Assembly (NCBI GenBank): GCA_041164825.1
Contig: JBEAOO010000331.1
Location: 1-9,501 of the forward strand
Origin: JBEAOO01 sp041164825
GTDB lineage: Bacteria; Pseudomonadota; Gammaproteobacteria; Burkholderiales; Burkholderiaceae_C
Direction of reading: 5' to 3'
DNA: 9,501 nucleotides
In this document: in pieces, positions 6,694 through 9,501 of the stretch
Position numbering within the stretch: the first letter of the stretch is position 1
Layout: every line of letters starts with the position of its first letter
Program-made: the position numbers and the translations under genes
The notes under the pieces: generated by a model
What the model was told of the DNA's origin: nothing
Seen by the model: only the letters and a program-made list of their open reading frames with translations
Databases searched by the model: none

Positions 6694-7056
6694 ATGAACC
6701 CTGCCGACAAGCCCGCCGAACGCGTGATGCTACCTTCGCTTGAAACGCCCACGCTGACCAAGGCGGAGCTGGCGGAGTTGCTGTTCGAGCGCCTCGGGCT
6801 GAACAAGCGCGAGAGCAAGGACATGGTGGAGGCGTTTTTCGACATCATCCACAGCACGCTGGTGTCGGGGGCGGATGTGAAGATGTCGGGCTTCGGTAAC
6901 TTCAATATCCGCCGCAAGGCGCCTCGCCCCGGGCGCAACCCGCGCACCGGCGAGACCATCCCGATCAAGGCGCGCAACGTCGTGACCTTTCACGCCAGCC
7001 ACAAACTCAAGGGGATCGTGCAAGGCGACATACCGGTCGGAGATGAGTTCGAGTAA
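6694..7056 (+). CDS. ihfA: Integration host factor alpha subunit
   Basis: IHF-alpha pairs with IHF-beta to bind and sharply bend DNA, shaping promoters, replication origins and recombination complexes. The protein shows the HU/IHF fold: LTKAELAELLFERLGLNKRE, a dimer helix, VKMSGFGNFNIRRK, and the DNA-intercalating arm RPGRNPRTGETIPI with the conserved proline, then VVTFHASHKLK. The alpha subunit is assigned from its position after pheT and from LNKRESKDMVEAFF. With the ATG at 6694 it has 120 residues, about 20 more than E. coli IhfA at the N-terminus. Alternatives are GTG 6655 (overlapping pheT) and ATG 6727 (109 residues). None has a good Shine-Dalgarno sequence, so the start is uncertain while the identity is not. 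Confidence 0.93.
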   Translation: MNPADKPAERVMLPSLETPTLTKAELAELLFERLGLNKRESKDMVEAFFDIIHSTLVSGADVKMSGFGNFNIRRKAPRPGRNPRTGETIPIKARNVVTFHASHKLKGIVQGDIPVGDEFE

Positions 7057-7090
7057 AGTCTGATCTCCTCAGCGAAACGCCTTGATTTCA

Positions 7091-7600
7091 GTGGAGAAAA
7101 CCCTTCCGCCCATCCCCGCCAAACGCTACTTCACCATCGGTGAAGTGAGCGAGTTGTGTGGCGTCAAGCCCTATGTGCTGCGCTACTGGGAGCAGGAGTT
7201 CACACAGCTCAAGCCCATGAAGCGGCGCGGCAACCGCCGCTACTACCAGCACCACGAGGTGCTGCTGATTCGCCGCATTCGCGAGTTGTTGTACGACCAA
7301 GGCTTCACCATCAGCGGTGCGCGCAACCGCTTGGCCGATGGCGCTTCGCGGGCCGGAGATGAGCCGAGCCTGCCCCTGGCGGACTTGGACGACATCGAAC
7401 TCGCGGCCGACTTGGCAGAAGAGGGCTTCGAGGCCGTCAACCTGTCCAAGCTGGTGGTGCTCAGCGAAGCCGATGCCGCGGCACTCGCTGCCGATCGAAT
7501 CCCGACCGCAGAAGTGACCGAATGGCATGTGGGCACGGTGCTGTCGATGAGCCAGGTGAAAGAAGAATTGCTGGCCATTCGAACAATGTTGGCGTTTTGA
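7091..7600 (+). CDS. MerR-family transcriptional regulator of unknown target
   Basis: Predicted DNA-binding protein of about 169 residues. Residues ~12-75 form a MerR winged helix-turn-helix: YFTIGEVSELCGVKPYVLRYWEQEF, split here as YFTIGEVSELCGVKP and YVLRYWEQEF, then a wing with KRRGNRRYYQ and a recognition segment LLIRRIRELLYDQGFTI. The remaining half is acidic and Ala/Leu-rich with no cysteines, so there is no sign of a metal- or thiol-sensing site; the effector is unknown. GTG 7091 was preferred because it yields the N-terminus MEKTLPPIPAKRYF; TTG 7082 in the same frame would add three residues. Neither has a clear Shine-Dalgarno. The gene lies 34 bases after ihfA and its stop overlaps a possible -35 box for tRNA-Pro. 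A MerR-like gene between ihfA and tRNA-Pro is also known in Pseudomonas, suggesting old linkage. Confidence 0.88.
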   Translation: MEKTLPPIPAKRYFTIGEVSELCGVKPYVLRYWEQEFTQLKPMKRRGNRRYYQHHEVLLIRRIRELLYDQGFTISGARNRLADGASRAGDEPSLPLADLDDIELAADLAEEGFEAVNLSKLVVLSEADAAALAADRIPTAEVTEWHVGTVLSMSQVKEELLAIRTMLAF

Positions 7601-7628
7601 CCTTTGGGCTCAAAAAGTCTGCCATAAT
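7597..7628 (+). promoter_or_regulatory. Promoter of tRNA-Pro, extended -10 type
   Basis: CATAAT (7623-7628) matches 5 of 6 bases of the -10 box and is preceded by TGC (7620-7622), the extended -10 element. TTGACC (7597-7602) matches 5 of 6 bases of the -35 box, but the spacer is 20 bases instead of about 17. Transcription would start near 7635, just before the tRNA at 7641. The -35 element overlaps the merR stop codon (7598-7600). Confidence 0.7.
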
Positions 7629-7639
7629 AGGAGCTTCAG

Positions 7640-7717
<78 letters not shown>

Positions 7718-7730
7718 GAATTGACCGCAG

Positions 7731-7763
7731 AGGGTCAGCAAATGAAAATTTGCTGACCCTTTT
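7731..7763 (+). terminator. Rho-independent terminator after tRNA-Pro
   Basis: AGGGTCAGCAAAT (7731-7743) and ATTTGCTGACCCT (7748-7760) form a perfect 13-bp stem capped by a GAAA tetraloop, and TTTT follows at 7760-7763. It begins 14 bases after the tRNA 3' end. The opposite strand lacks a T-run at the matching side, so it is probably a one-way terminator for the tRNA. Confidence 0.9.
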
Positions 7764-7918
7764 GTCATTGCAAGGCTGCTTTCTTGCCAGGCGAGGGCGG
7801 GTTGTCTGCGTGGACATCGCTCAACGCTTACTGCCGCACGCCGCTGCCTGCCTCGGCGATGCGAGGACGGCTGGTGTGGGCCGCGGCCTCAACGCCAAGC
7901 CGCACCCATCAGGTGCCG
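7764..7918. other. Gene-free spacer between tRNA-Pro and hppA 3' ends
   Basis: These 155 bases separate two converging units. Frames open here only continue as antisense shadows of hppA. A small hairpin is possible near 7903-7917 (GCACC with GGTGC), but there is no T-run on the minus strand to make it an hppA terminator. No gene, repeat or promoter could be supported. Confidence 0.6.
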
Positions 7919-9501
7919 TCAAGGCGCAACAGAGACTTCGACGCGCCGCGCCTCAGACGCTTCCCCGCCATTGAGCTGCTCCGGCTTCTTGAGGGTGATG
8001 CGGTCTTTGGGCACACCTGCAGCCTCCAACGCGGCAGCAACGGCTTGCGCACGCTCCTTGGCCAAGGCCGCGTTCTTCTCCGGTTTGCCCTTGGCGTCGT
8101 GAAAGCCACTCACCGCCAAGGTGGCACCACCCGCTTTGGCGGCCTCAATCAATGGGGCCAGCGTCTGTGCGGCATCGGCCGGCAGATCGGCCTTGCTCTT
8201 CTCGAAATAGACCTTGGCGATGGCTGCGCTGGGCACCGGAGTTGCAATTGCCGGTGCTGCGGCCGATGCGGGCTCGGCAACCGCCGTGGGCATGGTGGCC
8301 GGTACTTCAGACGCCGGTTCGGCCACCGGCGTGGCGTGTGACACTGGCTTGATCGCAGCCTCGGTGCCGGCCGGCATCGGCAACAGCGGCACGATCAGCA
8401 GCGCCACGATGTTGATGATCTTGATGAGTGGATTCACCGCCGGGCCGGCCGTGTCCTTGTAGGGGTCGCCCACGGTGTCGCCCGTCACGGCGGCCTTGTG
8501 CGCCTCGCTGCCTTTGCCACCGTGGTGGCCGTCTTCAATGTATTTCTTGGCGTTGTCCCAGGCACCGCCGCCGGTGCACATCGAGATCGCGACGAACAAG
8601 CCGGTGACGATGGTGCCCATCAACAAACCGCCGAGTGCGGCCGGGCCGAGCAGCAAACCAACGATCAGCGGCACCACCACTGGCAGCAGGCTGGGCACGA
8701 TCATTTCCTTGATCGCGGCCGAGGTCAGCATGTCGACCGCGCGGCCGTACTCGGGCTTGGCGCTGCCGTCCATGATGCCCTTGATGTCGCGGAACTGGCG
8801 CCGCACCTCCACCACCACCGCGCCTGCCGCGCGGCCCACGGCCTCCATGGCCATGGCGCCAAACAGGTAGGGAATCAAGCCGCCGATGAACAGGCCGACG
8901 ATGACCTTCGGGTCGCTCAAGTCAAAGCTCACGTGCATGCCGCGCGCTTCGAGCGAGTGGGTGTAGTCGGCAAAAAGCACCAGCGCGGCCAGGCCAGCCG
9001 AGCCAATCGCATAGCCCTTGGTGACCGCCTTGGTGGTGTTGCCCACCGCGTCGAGGGGGTCGGTCACGTCGCGCACTTCCTTGGGCAGCTCGGCCATCTC
9101 GGCAATGCCGCCGGCGTTGTCGGTGATGGGACCGTAGGCGTCGAGGGCGACGATCATGCCCGTGAGCGAAAGCATGGCTGTGGCGGCGACCGCAATGCCG
9201 TAGAGGCCGGCGAGCGCGTACGAGGCGCCTATCGCGACGCAGACCGCGAGCACCGGCCAGGCGGTGGACTTCATCGACACGCCCAGGCCCGCGATCATGT
9301 TGGTGGCGTGGCCGGTGACGCTGGCGGCGGCGACGTGCTGCACCGGCTTGTACTGCGTGCCGGTGTAGTACTCGGTGATCCAGACCAGGAACCCGGTCAG
9401 CGCCATGCCGACCACCGCCGTGCCCCAGAGGTGCCAGACGGTGATCAGCTTGCTGCCGCCGGGTACGTCGAAAGCAACGGTCTTCACGACGTCGCCCATC
9501 A
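7919..9501 (-). CDS. hppA: K+-independent H+-pumping membrane pyrophosphatase with C-terminal OmpA-like domain, 5'-truncated
   Basis: Integral membrane pyrophosphatase that couples PPi hydrolysis to proton export. The gene enters from the right edge; 527 codons are visible and the N-terminal half is missing. Residue numbers count from the first in-window Met. Residues 1-373 are the pyrophosphatase core: several hydrophobic helices, DAYGPITDNAGGIAEM, CTGGGAWDNAKKYIE and GDTVGDPYKDTAGPAVNP carry the Asp/Lys residues expected for Mg-PPi binding. GNTTKA has Lys where K+-dependent enzymes have Ala, indicating a K+-independent H+ pump. Residues 374-427 form an Ala/Pro/Glu-rich linker. Residues 428-526 resemble an OmpA C-terminal domain (VYFEKSKADLP, GFHDAKG, NAALAKERAQAV, RRVEV). 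Known pyrophosphatases place the C-terminus on the periplasmic side, so the extra domain should face peptidoglycan (inference). No clear terminator follows. Confidence 0.93.
   Translation of the reverse strand, partial: MGDVVKTVAFDVPGGSKLITVWHLWGTAVVGMALTGFLVWITEYYTGTQYKPVQHVAAASVTGHATNMIAGLGVSMKSTAWPVLAVCVAIGASYALAGLYGIAVAATAMLSLTGMIVALDAYGPITDNAGGIAEMAELPKEVRDVTDPLDAVGNTTKAVTKGYAIGSAGLAALVLFADYTHSLEARGMHVSFDLSDPKVIVGLFIGGLIPYLFGAMAMEAVGRAAGAVVVEVRRQFRDIKGIMDGSAKPEYGRAVDMLTSAAIKEMIVPSLLPVVVPLIVGLLLGPAALGGLLMGTIVTGLFVAISMCTGGGAWDNAKKYIEDGHHGGKGSEAHKAAVTGDTVGDPYKDTAGPAVNPLIKIINIVALLIVPLLPMPAGTEAAIKPVSHATPVAEPASEVPATMPTAVAEPASAAAPAIATPVPSAAIAKVYFEKSKADLPADAAQTLAPLIEAAKAGGATLAVSGFHDAKGKPEKNAALAKERAQAVAAALEAAGVPKDRITLKKPEQLNGGEASEARRVEVSVAP

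Noticed and set aside
4209..6977. A 922-codon open frame on the minus strand across pheT and the start of ihfA
   Set aside because: It is antisense to two clear genes in a high-GC region where stops are scarce. The product is rich in Arg, His, Gln and Gly with no recognisable domain, as expected of a shadow frame.
7784..8341. A 185-codon plus-strand frame overlapping the hppA 3' end
   Set aside because: Most of it is antisense to the OmpA-like tail and linker of hppA. Composition is shadow-like and no start signal was seen.

Overview
This window is a housekeeping translation locus from a high-GC betaproteobacterium, most likely a member of the Burkholderiales/Comamonadaceae. That placement rests on protein style, strong GC3 codon bias and the conserved order thrS-infC-rpmI-rplT-pheS-pheT-ihfA-merR-tRNA-Pro. 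It is inferred without a database search.

Layout. Bases 2-1582 carry the 3' part of thrS (threonyl-tRNA synthetase). infC (IF3) follows and begins at a rare ATC codon at 1689, so annotation restricted to ATG/GTG/TTG would miss its first 22 codons. A 160-base leader with three stem-loops precedes rpmI (L35) and rplT (L20). A strong intrinsic terminator ends at 3105, only 8 bases before the pheS start. pheS and pheT (phenylalanyl-tRNA synthetase alpha and beta) are followed by ihfA (IHF alpha), a MerR-family regulator of unknown role, and tRNA-Pro(GGG) with its own promoter and terminator. A 155-base stretch without a recognisable gene separates these from the convergent minus-strand gene hppA. 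hppA is cut by the window end and encodes a membrane pyrophosphatase fused to a C-terminal OmpA-like domain.

How the parts work together. Most genes serve translation: charging of Thr and Phe tRNAs, initiation, and two large-subunit proteins. The regulatory signals match this. The ATC start suits IF3 autocontrol, the structured rpmI leader suits L20 feedback, and the terminator in front of pheS points to read-through or attenuation control of pheST. hppA belongs to a separate unit concerned with PPi-driven proton pumping.

The novelty is modest. The items most worth a second look are the pyrophosphatase-OmpA fusion, the pheS-proximal terminator, the rpmI leader structure, the ATC start of infC, and a locally AT-rich segment of thrS that contains a promoter-like sequence. 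No mobile element, CRISPR array or defence system was seen.
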